Assembly (NCBI GenBank): GCA_963989385.1
Contig: OZ022512.1
Coordinates: 28,231,899-28,295,898, forward strand
Direction of reading: 5' to 3'
DNA from: Ctena decussata
Taxonomy: Eukaryota; Mollusca; Bivalvia; Lucinida; Lucinidae
Length of the DNA: 64,000 nucleotides
Shown: positions 22,828 through 35,489 of the stretch, piece after piece
Layout of the letters: each line of letters opens with the position of its first letter
How positions within the stretch are numbered: the first letter of the stretch is position 1
Made by a program: the position numbers and the translations under genes
The notes under the pieces: model-generated
Told to the model about the DNA's origin: nothing
What the model saw: only the letters and a program-made list of their open reading frames with translations
Database searches by the model: none

Positions 22828-22965
22828 CACAGGCGCTTGAAGTTATATTTCAATGATGCCGCTAAACATCCAGGCTATGACTTACCCTATAGACTGCGTC
22901 AAGTTTAAAGTGTTTTGATGGTTTTTGTTGTTGTTGTTTTTAGCACAGAACTTCAAGCGCCTGTG
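22828..22965. mobile_element. 138-bp MITE with 17-bp TIRs
   Basis: CACAGGCGCTTGAAGTT at 22828-22844 is perfectly inverted as AACTTCAAGCGCCTGTG at 22949-22965. A 7-bp direct repeat GTTAGAT flanks it (22821-22827 and 22966-22972). No coding capacity. The superfamily is uncertain; hAT elements normally make 8-bp duplications. Confidence 0.85.
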
Positions 22966-23204
22966 GTTAGATTAGCTTAAATGATTAACACATACCTTGT
23001 ATTAGTTAACAAACTCTGTCATGTCTAGGAGAAGAGCACGATAAGCGATTTGCTTTCGTTCTGATCCTATTTCTTATTCCATTCTATGTGTATATGTTGA
23101 AATGTAAATTTATGAAATAAAATATATTTAGATCTTCTGTCTTTGAATCTTATTTCTCGCATTTTTTCCGCATAAAAGCTTCGGAAAGCGAAGATTAACT
23201 TTGT

Positions 23205-24369
23205 TGTGAAAAAGGTCACGGGTCAACCCAAGGTCATCATTTGAACAATTAACCTTGGTAGTCCTGAACTACCAGATGTTACGTACTAAGTTCCAAGGCC
23301 ATAGATCCATTGGTTCTGGAGAATTATTTTAAGGTTTTACCATTTATGGGTGTGGCAACCATGCTGGTCATGTCATGTGATCTGGGCCGGTTGATCAAAT
23401 TTTCATTCCCTCAATCCCTCCCTTTAGGCTGTATATGAAATTTGGTTACAATTAGCACAGTGGCTTTTGAGAAGATGATTTATTTTTTATTTTTACTTTT
23501 TGAAATCGTAATGTCTCATTAAAATGATTGTATATACCAATTTCTATGCCAAAATCTTCAACAATTTCCATGGAATCTTGTTTAAGCATTTTCCCATATA
23601 CATGTACAATAGTCAAGATTAACCCAAGGTCATCATTTGAACATTCTTGGTAGTAGTCGAGTATTTGTTGTCACATGTACATACCAAGTTTCAAGGCCTT
23701 TGGTTCGTTGGTTCTGCCGAAGACGACTTTTAAAGTTTATACCATAAATGAGTGTGTCCGTCATGTTGGTTATGTGACTTGGACTGTTTGAACAAATTTT
23801 CATTACCTTTAAGCCATGAAAGCTCTTTATGAAATTTGGTTACAATTGGCGCAATGGCTTTTGAGTAGATGTTTGAAATTGTCGAAATATGAGAGACCTG
23901 GGTCAAATGTCAGTGAATGACCTTGATCTCTTGTAGTAACAAATCTTTATGAACTACATATACCAGCTTTTACACCAAAATCTTAAACAATTTCCATGAT
24001 ATCTTACGTTCTTATATTCTTTCAATAAAAAGTACCAGAAAGCAAATTACACTGTGCCGTAAAAAAGATCAAGGTCATCTTTGAACGATCCTTGTAGTAC
24101 TTGAACGCCCAATGCAATATACCAAGTTTGGAGGTCATAGGTCTATTGGTCCTTGAGAAGAAGATTTAAAAATTTTTTTTTTACCATAAATGGGTGTGAT
24201 CGCCCTTTTGGTCATGTGACCCAAACTATTTGAACAACATTTTATCCGCCTCTATAATTTATGAATTGGTTACAATTCGGCACATTGGTTCAGAGAAGAA
24301 GTCCTTTGAAAAATATGGATGGATGGACAGAGCCTGCCTACCCCATAAGCTTCTTCAGGTGAGCTAACC
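23205..24369 (-). mobile_element. Helitron-like element, minus copy 1
   Basis: On the minus strand it begins TTAGCTCACCTGAAG at 24369. It contains the family blocks CCAAATTTCATA(T), GGTCACATGACC-like and CAAGGTCAACC-like in ~460-bp repeats. Its 3' end is lost or degenerate near 23205. It abuts the next copy head-to-tail at 24369/24370. Confidence 0.65.
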
Positions 24370-26830
24370 AAGAGGGCCAAGAGGCCCTGAATCGCTCATC
24401 TGAGTAAAAAGATCAAAGGTCAAACTAGAGTCATCATTTGAATAAACCTGATAGTCTGAAACTGTCAAAATATGAGAGATATTTATTAAAAGTCAAAGAA
24501 AAACCTGGACTCAAAAATGTTCATGTACCGGTATTTATTTATTTGACTGTATATGTCAACTTTTGTACAGTCGAAATATGAGAGACATTGGTTAAAAGTC
24601 AAAGGATGATCTTGACTTCTAATACTCAAAAATGTTTTCTTTTTTATGTCTCCGAAGAGACTTCGGGTGGCTTATCAAAATCGCACCGTCCATCCGTGCG
24701 TCCTTGCATTCGTTACAAATCGTGTCTCAGTGATAACGTAAAAGCTACTGAAGCAACTTTGATGAAATTCCACAGGAAGATACAGCATAATGAGAAGGTG
24801 TGTCGCGCATAGGATTTAGGTTCCAGCGCCAAAGATCAAGGCCATGATTGGGTCAAAGGTCAAATCATGTCTTTAAAATCGTGTCTCAGCTGTCACTTAT
24901 AAACCACCGAAGCAAATTTGATGTAACTTTACAGAAAGATAAAGCATAATGAGAATGAGTATCACATTTGAGGTTTAGGCTGCCACGCTCAAGTCCAAGG
25001 TCATTGTCAGGGGTTAGATCTAAAAACGTGTCTCTGTGATTACTTTAAAACTACATATGTGAATTTCATCAAACTTCACAGAAAGGTAAAACATGATAAG
25101 AATGTTTGTCACGTATGATATTTGTGTTCCCAAACCCAAGGTCAAGGTCAAATCATGGGGTCATATGTCAAATCATGTCTCAGCACTTGCTCAGAAATGT
25201 ACCAAAGCAAATTTCCTTTAACTTCACAGAAAGATAAAGCTTAATGAGAAGGTAAGCCACACACAAGACATAGGCTTCCAGATCGAAGTACAAGGTCACA
25301 GTCAGAGGTCGAATGTCAAGTAGTTTCTACACAATTACTAAAAAACTACTTAAGCAAATTGGATCAAACTTCTTCAAATGGTAAACACATGATGAAATGG
25401 TATGTCATTAGCAAAACTAAGGTCCCCATGCCCAAGGTCAGGGTCACAATCAGGGATCAGAGGTCAAATAATATCTCCAAACTGTCTTGAGCATGCTGAA
25501 GTGATTTACATCCAATTTTACTGAAAAGTAAAGACTGATAAAAAGGTGTCTCACTTACAAGATTCGGGATTCCTTGCCAAAGGTCGGGTCACAATCAGGG
25601 GTCAAAGGACAGTTTAAGGAGCCTTCGGGGACATTTGTTACATTCTGTAACATTTATTGTTGACTTATTTAGTCGACTGTATTTATCAACTTTTGACCAA
25701 AACAGTCTACAAGTTCCATGAACTCATATGTTTAAGCATTTTCCCACATGAATACTCAAGAAAATAAATTTGACCTTACCATATAAAAGTCAAGGTCAAC
25801 CCAAGCTCATCATCTGATCAATCTTGGTAGTACTCCGGTTATTGAGAATATGATTTTTAAAGGTTTTTACCATATATTGGCAAGGCAGCCATGTTGGTCA
25901 TGTGACCTGGACAGCTAAAACAAGCTTTTCGTTCCCGCAAGCCATTGAGGCTCTGTTTGAAATTTGGTTACATCTGGCCTATTGGTTTTTGACGATGTCG
26001 TGTTTGAAATTATTAAAATATGAGAGACCTTGGTCAAAAGTCAAAGAATGACCTTGACCTCTTGTACTCACAAATCTTCATGTACTCATTTAGATAATTG
26101 GATATACCAGTTTCTATTCCAAAATTTTCTATCATTTGCATGAACTCTCATGTTCCAGCATTTTTCTATATAAAAGCACCAGACAGCAAATTTGACCTTG
26201 CCGTGAAAACGGTCAAGGTCAACCAAGGTAATCATCTGAAGAATTCTAGTAGTACTCGATTTCCGGATAATAAATACATGTTCCAAGTTTCAAGGCCATC
26301 AGTCAAATGGTTCTGAATAGTAAGATTTTAAAGGTTCTTACTATATGTGGGCATAGTGCCTATGTTGGTAATGTGACTTGGACCGTTTGAGCAAATTTTT
26401 GTTCCCCTGGAGCCTCTATATGAAATTTGGTTACTACTGGCCCAGTGGCTGTTGAGAAGATGTTTGAAATTGTCGGAATATGCGAGACCTTGGTCAAATC
26501 ACATAGACTGACCTTGACCTCTTGGAGAAACAAACCTTCATGTAGTCATTAACATTACCGTGTATACCGATTTATGCAAAATCTTATGTTCCAGCATTTT
26601 CCACATTAAAAAAACACTAAAAAGCAAATTTGACCTTGCCGTAAAAGAGGTCAAGACCAACCCAATGTCATCAATTTCACAATCTTGATAGTATTCAAGT
26701 AACTGATGCTTCGTACTAAGTTTTAAGGCCATTGATCTATTGGTTCTGCTCAAAAATACTTGAAAGGTTTTCACCATATATGGGCATGTCGACCATGCTG
26801 GTCATGTGACCTGGACGGTTTAAACAGGTG
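24370..26830 (-). mobile_element. Helitron-like element, minus copy 2 (interrupted)
   Basis: The 3' terminus on the minus strand is GGCCCTCTTGG at 24370-24380. It is preceded (rightwards on plus) by the family hairpin AGAGGGCCAAGAGGCCCT and GCTCATCTGAGTAAAAAG. The rest is ~460-bp degenerate units to about 26830. A separate TGTCTCCGAAG-type element is inserted at 24639-25640. The 5' hairpin is not found at the right edge. Confidence 0.6.
24639..25640 (+). mobile_element. TGTCTCCGAAG-type element with tandem units
   Basis: It starts TTATGTCTCCGAAGAGACTT (24642) and ends GGAGCCTTCGGGGACATTTG (about 25619-25638), so the termini form a short imperfect inverted pair. The interior is roughly six degenerate ~145-bp units, each with AAACTACTGAAGCAA-like, ACTTCACAGAAAGATAAA-like and AAGGTCAAGGTCA-like blocks. 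No coding capacity. Its architecture parallels that of 60536-61968. Confidence 0.65.
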
Positions 26831-27958
26831 ATTTTGCTTTTAAATCTAAGAACTGAGCTATCGTTATATAGGGATTGTCCCAAAGGCATATCTATGCAAG
26901 TTTGGCAGTAGTCAAGCCCATGGCTCAAGAGATTTCTCAATTATAAGGAAAAAAAATCCACATATTTAAGTCTCCTGTGACCTTTGCATGATGTCAAGGT
27001 CACAAAAATCTATTCAGCACTTAAGTTTGTCCCTATGATATATCTGTTCATGTTTGGAAAAAAAATCCAGCCACTGGTTCAAAAAGGTAGCCAACATCCA
27101 AGACTATGAAAATGAAAATGAGGTCAAGGTTACCAAACACTAAAAGTATCTTAAACTGTCATAATGATGTATACATATGTATCTTATGAATATCCATCCA
27201 TTAGTTCAACAAAATCTCATTGTCTTCAGGATATACCGGTATCTAGGTGAGTTCAGTGCAATCAAGCCAATGGCTCACATGATGTTACTTTTTAATTGAA
27301 AATTCCACATGTTAAGTCGTACTGTGAGCTTGAAAATGAGGTCAAGGTCACCAAAATCTTATCAGATCTTAAGCTTGGCCCAATGATATATAAGTACTTG
27401 TTAGGTGAAATTCCGCTGACAGGTTCAAGAGATATCGTGTGTATAAAAAACTGTCATGCAGACGCCGACACGGACGCCGACATGGATGCCAACACCAACG
27501 GGATCCGCACTGAACCCAGTATGTCCCCCACGCAACTTTTGGTGTGTGGGGGCATAATTAGGAAGGGGCATAATTCCATCAAAAATGTAGGTGAATTACT
27601 GATTCTTGCTCTCTGCTATATATCTGATGATGCTTTTTATTTGTACCAAATTTTGGGAAAATATCTTCAAAAATTTTAAAGTTATAGAGAGGACAAGATC
27701 TCCATACTGAAAATAGCAAAGGGGCATAATTCCATTTAAAATGGAGGTGGAGTTATGATTCTTATTCTCCGTAGTTTGCCTTATAATGTTTTAAATGTGT
27801 ACGAAGTTTTGTGAAAATACCTTTTCAGGTTTTAAAAATATAGAGTGGACACAATTTCCAGCCGGTAAATTACATAGGTGTATAATTATGTCCAAAATGT
27901 AGGTGGAGTTACCATCCTTGTTTTTCTGCACATCAACTGATGATGCTTTATATTTGTA
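26831..27958 (-). repeat. TATGCCCCC-type repeat, first part
   Basis: A degenerate repeat block with GGTCAAGGTCACC-like words, then a GACGCCGACACGGACGCCGA run (about 27460-27480). A C/G hairpin GTCCCCCAC…GTGGGGGCAT follows (about 27529-27556), then ~190-bp units with GGGGCATAATTCC and GATGATGCTTTATATTTGTA. The same units resume at 32084-32463 and 36717-36860, so the block was split by later insertions. The 127-codon open frame at 27296-27679 crosses the repeat and is not a gene. Confidence 0.55.
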
Positions 27959-30900
27959 AAACAAGAGGGCCATGAGGCCCTGAATCGCTCACCTGAGTAA
28001 AAAGGTCAAACGTCAAACTCGGTCATCATTTGAACAAACCTGATACATTGTAGTTTGAAACTGTCAAAATACGAGAAACATTGATTAAAGGTCTAAGAAT
28101 GAACTTTGATCTCTATTGCTAAATAACGCTCATGTACTCATTTATATGACAGTATCTATTAATTTTTGCACCAAAATCTTCTACAAGTTGCATGAACTCT
28201 TATATTTAAACATTTTCCGATATACCACAAGAAAGCAAGTTTGACCTTCCAGTAAAAAATGTCAAGATCAACCCAAAGGTCACCATTTGAACAATCTTCA
28301 AACTTTCCATGAAATCGTATGTTCTAACATTTCCCCATATTTGACCTTGTCGTAAAAAGGTCATGGTCAACCCAAAGTCATCATTTGAATCTAAGTAGAA
28401 CCTGAGTACCCGATGCTACATAAAGGGTTTTAAGGTCATCGGTCAATTGGTTCTTGAAAAGATTTTTAACGGTTTTTACCACATATGGTCATGGCGACCA
28501 TGTTGGTCATGTGATCTGGACCATTTCAACAAATGTTTGTTCCCTCAGCCCTGGAGGCTGTATTTGAAATTTGGTTACATTTGGCCCAGTGGCTTTTGAG
28601 ATGTTTAAAATAGTCAAAATATGACCGTCCTGGGTCAAAAGTAAAAATTGACCTTACCCTCTTTTACTCACAAATCTTCATGTACTCATTGAGAAGACTG
28701 CATTTACCAATTTTCAGACCAAAGCTTCCAAAACTTCCCATCAAATGTTATGTTCTAGCATTTTCCATATTTGACTTTACCCTAAAAAAGGTCAAGGTCA
28801 ACCCAAAGTCATCATTTGAACAATCTTGGTGGTACTCAAATACTCAATGCTGCTTACCAAGTTTCAAGACCATCGATGAATTTGTCTGGAGAAGCAGATT
28901 TTTGAAGATTTTACCGTATGTGGGCATGGCGGCAATGTGGGTAATGTGACCTGAAATGTTGGAACAAATTTTCACTCCCTCAGCCCCTGGATGCTCTATA
29001 TGAATTTGGTTACAATTTGCCCAGTGATTTTTGAGGAGATGTTTGAAACTGTCAATCAATGAGAGCCCCGGGTCAAAGGTAAAAAAAATTACCTTGACCT
29101 CTTGTGCTCACATTTATTCGTATACTCATTAAAAGGCTGTAAAAACAATTTTAGGCCAAAATCTTTTTTACCTCTCCATGAAATCTTATGTTCCAGCATT
29201 TTCCCATATTTGACCTAGCCGTAAAAAGGTTAAGGTCAACCAAAGGTCAACATTTGAAATGTTTTTATATTACTTGAGTACCCGATGCTACATACCAAGT
29301 TTCAAGGTCATCGGTCCATTAGTTCTGGAGAAGAAGACTTTTAAAGGATTTAACTATATATTGGCGTGGCGGCCATGTTGGTCAATTGACCTGGACCGTT
29401 TGAACAAATTTTCCTTGCCTCAGCCCCTGGAGGCTCTATATGAAATTTGGTTATAATTGGCCCTGTGGCTTTTGATGAGATGCTTGAAGTTGTCAAAAGC
29501 AAGGTCAAAGGTCAAATTAAGACCTTGACCTCTTGTACTCATTAATCTTCATGTACACATTAAGATAACTGTGTATACCAATTTTTAGGCCAAATTTCTT
29601 CTACAATTCCCATGAAATATTATGTTCTAGCATTTCCCCATAAAAAAGCACCAGAAAGTCGTAAAAGGTCAAGGTCAACCCAAGGTCATAATTGCAACAA
29701 TCCCTGGGTACTCATGTACCCAGTGCTACATACGAAGTTTCAAGGTCATCAGTCCATTTAATCTGGTGATGAAGGTTTACAGTTTTAGGTTATAGGTTTT
29801 TACCATATATGGGCGTTAAGGCCATGTTGTTCATGTGACCAGGACCGTTTGAAAAACTTTTCCTTCACATGAGCCCTGGAAGCTAAATATGAAACTTGAT
29901 TACAATCGGTCAAACTGTTTCAGAAGACAGCAGTTTGAAATTGTTGACGGAGGTCGGAAGACCACACTGGTCAATGGAAATGTACAGGCTTTGCGACAAA
30001 CGCCGAGACTTCTCAAATAGGACGCTCAGGGTTCAAAGAAATATGGCGGATTAGTGACAGGTAAAACAGGTATTGGACATACTTTCTATTTGTTTTACAG
30101 TTGTTCACCGATCGTGAAATGTGACACATACCTTAAAGTACGCCCTAACCATTTGCCCTTACAACGGCAGTAAGTTTAAGTCCCCAGATTTCAAAATGAC
30201 CAAAAATAGACCCAAATCTCAATTTTGACGTATAGGTGTTTTGCTCTAATTGCCCATAGTTTCCCGAATTCTCTCTTAAATACGAGATCGAAGCTCATGT
30301 AATGCTTTGATAATTACAAGCCAATATAATGAAGGCGAAAGGCACTCACCCAAATAATGTCACATCCCTACAGAACAAAAAAAATCCTGAATTTTCTTTA
30401 CAACGCACCTAGCTTCAAAGTCAAAAACAACGCTGAGGCTTCTCACAGAATTTCAAATTGAAAAAAATGAAACATACTTGTTATATATTTTGTATATATT
30501 TTATAATCAAAAGATAAAAGCGTTTTCAGTGACATTGGCTAAAAACATGACAATGAAGAATCACTTAGACGCAAAGACTTGCTCGTCTTCATATAAGCCT
30601 GCTTCAATCTGAGCAATACGATGAGAAAACGTTGGCTAGACTCGATAATTCACATCATTCAATTCAAATAATTGAACTGGGCAAAATTCGTTAAATAATT
30701 AAACACTGTTAGCCTTTTAAAAGCCGTATCTCACCAAGGAGCGGTACAATGCATATGTGCATTTTAGGTGTGAAAGTACCTACTACATCATCAATTTATG
30801 GGTACACAAGCGTTTTGGCAGATAATTTGAATACATAGAAAACATCAGCTGCAGCTATTGGCTGAAAATGGATGCTGAGTTAATGTTATTATTTTTTCTT

Positions 30901-32083
30901 CATAATTCAGTGGTTGAACATGTAAAATTAGGGAGTTGAATTATTTAATGTCTACAAGTATTATTGTTTAGCATTTCTAAACTCTTTGAATTTTGGACAG
31001 TTATTTTCATCAGAAAGCAGTTCCGCAGACGGTTGTTGGGTTTGGGCTTACCCGGCTCTCTTAAATGCAACATAAGGTATTGTTTTTCTTTGCTTGTTTA
31101 AATTTTGGGTCCACCAGCTAGAAGGAGCTATGGTCTAAAGTAGCCGCCATTCGCAGGAAAGGTGTTGTATTTTCCAAAAAAAGTGTATTGTTGTCTATGG
31201 GAAATCAATTGGTACTGTCACCCCTTTAGAAGCTATGTGCGTTGTACTGCTCCTTGGTGAGATACATTTTTAAAAAGGCTAACGGTGTCTAATTACTTTA
31301 CGAATTTTGTCCAGCTTAATTATTTGAATTGAATTGGTGAATTATCGAGTCTAGCCAACGTTTTCTCATCGTAATGCTCAGATTGAAGCAGGCTTGTATG
31401 AAGACGAGCAAGTTCATTGCGTCCAAGTGATTCTTCATTTTAATGTTTTTAGCCAATGTCACTGAAAACGTTGCGCGTATCTTTTGACTATAAAATATAT
31501 ACAAAATATATAACAAATACTCTTCTTTTTTTTTCAATTTGAAATTCTATGAGAAGCCTTAGCGTTGTTTTTGACTTTGAAGCTAGGTGAGTTGTAAAGA
31601 AAATTCAGGATTTTTTTTTGTTCTGTAGGGATGTGACATTATTTGGGTGAGTGCCTTTCGACTTCATTATCTTGGCTTGTAATTATCAAAGCATTACATG
31701 AGCTTCGATCTCGTATTTAAGAGAGAATTCGGGAAACTATGGGCAATTTAGAGCAAAACACCTATACGTCAAAATTGAGATTTGGGTCTATTTTTTTTTT
31801 TCATTTTGAAATCTGGGGACTGAAACTTACTGCCGTTGTAAGGGCAAATGGTTAGGGCGTACTTTAAGGTATGTTTTAGGATCGGCGAATAACTGTAAAT
31901 CAAATAGACAGTATGCCCCATACCCTTTTTATCTGTCACTAATCCGCCATATTTCTTTGAAGCCTGTGCGTCCTATCTGAGAAGCCTCAGCGTTTGTCGC
32001 GTATCCAGTGACCAGTGTGGAAGACGGAGCCTTCCTATCCTGTAAGCTCCCCCAGAGCCGCTGGCTCATTTGAGCTAAAACAT
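27959..32083 (-). mobile_element. Helitron-like element, minus copy 3
   Basis: Minus-strand 3' end GGCCCTCTTGTTT at 27959-27971 with its hairpin and GCTCACCTGAGTAAAAAG. The 5' side is TTTAGCTCAAATGAGCC at 32083-32067, a degenerate form of the family start. ~460-bp units fill 28000-29945. A 2.07-kb foldback element sits inside near the 5' end. The copy itself interrupts the TATGCCCCC-type repeat, which resumes at 32084. Confidence 0.7.
29953..32022. mobile_element. 2.07-kb foldback element, ~820-bp arms
   Basis: The left arm 29953-30780 is the reverse complement of the right arm 31206-32022 with modest divergence. Matching anchors are ATATGGCGGATTAG / CTAATCCGCCATAT, CTCACCAAGGAGC / GCTCCTTGGTGAG and GCTTCGATCTCGTATTTAAG in the right arm against its complement at left. 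A ~425-bp unique loop separates the arms. GACGGAG flanks it at 29946-29952 and 32023-32029, a candidate 7-bp target duplication. There is no transposase. It is inserted inside the Helitron-like copy, whose GACGGAGCCTTCC sequence rejoins across it. Confidence 0.9.
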
Positions 32084-32463
32084 CACTAAAATATCCTTAA
32101 CACTTTTAAAGTTATACATGTATAGTGAATACAATTGCCATGGTTAAAATTACAAAGGGGCATACTTCAGCAAAAAATTAGGGTGGAGTTATCAGTGGTT
32201 CTTATTCTCTGCACATCGTTTGATGATGCTTAATATATGTACCAAATTTATTGTAAAAAAATATCTCCTATGGCTTTAGAGTTATAGAGACTATTTCTAT
32301 ACTGCAAATCACAATGGGGCATAATCCAGTTAAAATGTAGGTGAAATTATGGTTTTTGTTCTCTGCACATTGAGTGATAATGCTTTATATTTGTTTTGAG
32401 TACATGTATATGGCAATATCTTGGACGGTTTTATAGTTATAGAGCGAACACAATTTCACACTC
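32084..32463 (-). repeat. TATGCCCCC-type repeat, second part
   Basis: ~190-bp units (GGGGCATA, AAAATGTAGGTGAAATTATG, GATGATGCTTTATATTTG-like) continue from 27958 after the Helitron-like insertion. Interrupted again at 32464 by a SINE. Confidence 0.6.
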
Positions 32464-32779
32464 ATAATTATAGAGAGGCACAATTTCGTGTTGTTGTGTT
32501 GTGTTATTGTTCAACGTCCACAGTAAACAGCTATGGTCATGTCGGGACGGTCAATTAACCTATCAACACTATTCCTGGGCAGGCTTAGACCTCCTAAACG
32601 GTTAACCGATACTTAGTGCACTTACTTTCACCAGTAACTTACAACTTCCCGTTTTGAATCAGCGGAATGGAAAATGAAAATAAGCGGAAGAGGAAATGAA
32701 AATAAGTGGCCGGACCGGGTATCGAACCCAGGACCTCTGGCTTAAAGTCAGGCGCCCTACCGACTGCGCTACGCGGCCC
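32464..32779 (-). mobile_element. tRNA-derived SINE (family SINE-3)
   Basis: The minus-strand head ends at 32779. It has A-box-like TAGCGCAGTCGGTAGGGCG, an anticodon-arm region CTGACTTTAAGCCAG and B-box-like GGGTTCGATACCC, and resembles tRNA-Lys overall. The body contains GGAGGTCTAAGCCTGCCCAG and GACCGTCCCGACATGACC. The tail is (ACACA)-rich near 32480. The 5' end touches the TIR element at 32780 exactly. A second, truncated copy is at 15118-15281. Confidence 0.88.
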
Positions 32780-34235
32780 GGTGTAACGAAGTAAAGTGAC
32801 CCCCATAGAATACCGACCCCCCGGTCATTATTCTTCAGAAAAAGTGACCCCTTTTCTATAAAATATTGACTCCCTTTAGAAAATAATGACCCCCTATTAA
32901 TATCTATAAAATAGTGACCCCCCGGTCATTTTTCTTTAAAGAATAGTGACCCCCAACCCCACCTCGGTCACAATATTATTACTCCCCAGGAAGCAATGGT
33001 GTCTTGATATATGCTTATGGCATACAGGACGTTGTGTCCGGTCTGTTACAACTCTCTTGTTTGATGATTGATTTTAAAATAAACTTGGCATAAATGTCAA
33101 GACGATGTGTTTCACGCAAGTCCTAGGTACCTAGCTAGAAGGTCAAGATAACAGAGATCATTCAAAGATAATGGTGTCCTGCTATATGACTCTGCCAAAC
33201 AGAATCTCGTGTCTGACCTGTAACTTTGTCATTTGTGGATAGACTTTCAAATAATTGGAAACAAATGTTAGCCACATAAAGACAATGTATCGCGTGCAAG
33301 GTATAGGTCCCGACCTCAAAAATTAAAGTAAATGTCGCAAATTAAGATAAATGACAATGTGTGTAGTTTAACTTATGATGTTAATGTAATATAAGATTTT
33401 AGCATTAACAGGTAGACTCGTGCACTTAAAATGGTTTCGCTGTTGATTTTGAAAAATTATCAGGTCTGCACATTTACTTTCACTGCCTTTCTCAAGAGGG
33501 ATACATGACATTTTCAGTCTTCCAAATATATTTTTCGATTTTTTTCATTTACTGAATTTATTTTGTTAAATATGCTGACAATGAAGAAAATACTACAGCT
33601 GCTCACAGTATGCAATAATTTGTAAATGAATAGTATGCTAGCCTTATTCTAAGATGCAGATGGTCTAATTACCCCATCCTTTTTTTTCAGATTTTTTAGC
33701 TGTATACTATCTGCCCCTCCCCTTTGCCTAAGCATGCCACTCACATTTAATGTATATAATGTATATATTGAATATAGCAATTTCTTCGCGTATCGTCATT
33801 TAATTTTGCGTAGAGGTGTCATAATATTATGACCAGGGTAATTTTCTTTCAAAATAATGGTCGGGGGTCAATATTCTTAAAAAAAGTGACGGTGGTCGTT
33901 ATTCTAGGCGGTCACAATTCTTCGTGTGGAGCCATTTAACTTCGCGTGGTAAGAGTGTGTGTGTGTGTAAAGGGCGCGTCTGTGGTGGGGGTGGGGGTGG
34001 GTGCCGGGGAGGTCATAATTTTATAATGTTATGACCGGGAAGTCATAATATTATGACCGGGGGTCACTATTCTTTAAAAAATAATAACCGGGGTCGTGAT
34101 TCTATGGGGAACTCATAGAATAACGACCCCCCCCTGTCATTATTCTATAGAAAAAGTGACTCCGTTTCTAAAACATACTGACTCACGTTAACCCCCTCGA
34201 TGTTCATCCCCACCTAATCGACCACTTACTGGCTA

Positions 34236-34401
34236 CAGTCAAACTTGTCTTAAGGGGTCACACAAGGAAAGGACAGAAATTGGCTGCTTAAGACAGGTGA
34301 CTCCCTGAATACAGGTTCATTTGCTTAAGGGATCCAGAAAATGTGGCTGCTTAAGACAGGTGATCCCTTAAAAGAGGTGACCACATGAGCAGGTTTGACT
34401 G
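34236..34401. mobile_element. 166-bp mariner-type MITE
   Basis: Inverted termini CAGTCAAACTTGTCTTAAGG and (right, complement) CAGTCAAACCTGCTCATGTG. TA duplicates at 34234-34235 and 34402-34403. Internal GCTGCTTAAGACAGGTGA is repeated twice. The TA target is the hallmark of Tc1/mariner mobilisation. Confidence 0.85.
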
Positions 34402-35489
34402 TATTTACTACTGCAAGTTTAATTATTGGAAATGCTTGTTGATGTTGTTGGGAAGGATGTGGACGGAGGGGGGGCGGGGGTTGAGGGGGTGCGTTATTAT
34501 ATAATAATGTTATGACCGCGGAGTCATAATATTATGACGGGGAAGGGGGTCACTATTCTTTAAAGAATAATGACCGGGGAGTCGTTATTCTATAAGGAAT
34601 CCATAGAATAACGACCCCCGGTTATAATTCTATAGAAAAATAACTCCGTTTCTCAAAGATACTGACACCGTTAACCCCTCAATGATAGCTATAAAATGAT
34701 AATCCCCACCTAATCGAGAACTGACTATTAACTCGATTACGTGGGGATTAATATTTCAGCTATCATCGATGGGGTTAACGGTTGTCAGAATCTTTTACGA
34801 ACGGAGGTATTTTTTCTATAGAATAATGACCGGGGGTCGTTATTCTATGGGTTCTCCATAGAATAAAGACCCCATGGCCATTATTCTTTAAAAAATATTG
34901 ACTCCCCTACCCCATCATAATACTAGGATTCCGCGGTTATATCATTATAATATTATAACACCCCCTCAACCCAAACATACACACACATCCTTCCCAACAA
35001 CATCAACAAGTAAAAACCAATAATAAAACTTGCAGTAGTTCAAAAACAGTTAGTGGTCGGTTAGGTTGGGTTATTATTTTATAGCTAACATCAAGGGGGA
35101 TAACGAGAGTCAGTATAATTATTTTAGAACGGAGTAATTTTTTCTAAAGAATAATGACCAGGGGTCGTTATTCTATGAGTTCCCCCATAGAATAATGGCC
35201 CTTTGGTCATTATTCTTTAAAGAATAGTGACCTACGGTCTTAATATTATGACTCCGCGGTCATAATATGATAATATTATACTCCCCCCCCCCACCACACA
35301 CACACACATCCTTCCCAACATCATAAATAAGTATTACCAATAATAAAACTTGCAGTAATTAATAATCAGTTAGTGGTCGATTAAGTAGAGATTATTTTTT
35401 TTATAGCTATCATCGAGGGGCTTAACGGGAGTCAGTCTCTTTTAGTAATAGAGTCACTTTTTCTATAGAATAATGACCGGGAATCGTCA

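Noticed and set aside
31316..31537. 73-codon minus-strand frame
   Set aside because: Lies in the right arm of the 2-kb foldback; no motif and not kept in the left arm.
32700..32779. Functional tRNA-Lys gene on the minus strand
   Set aside because: The anticodon stem has a mismatch and a SINE body follows directly, with a second body copy elsewhere; it is a SINE head.
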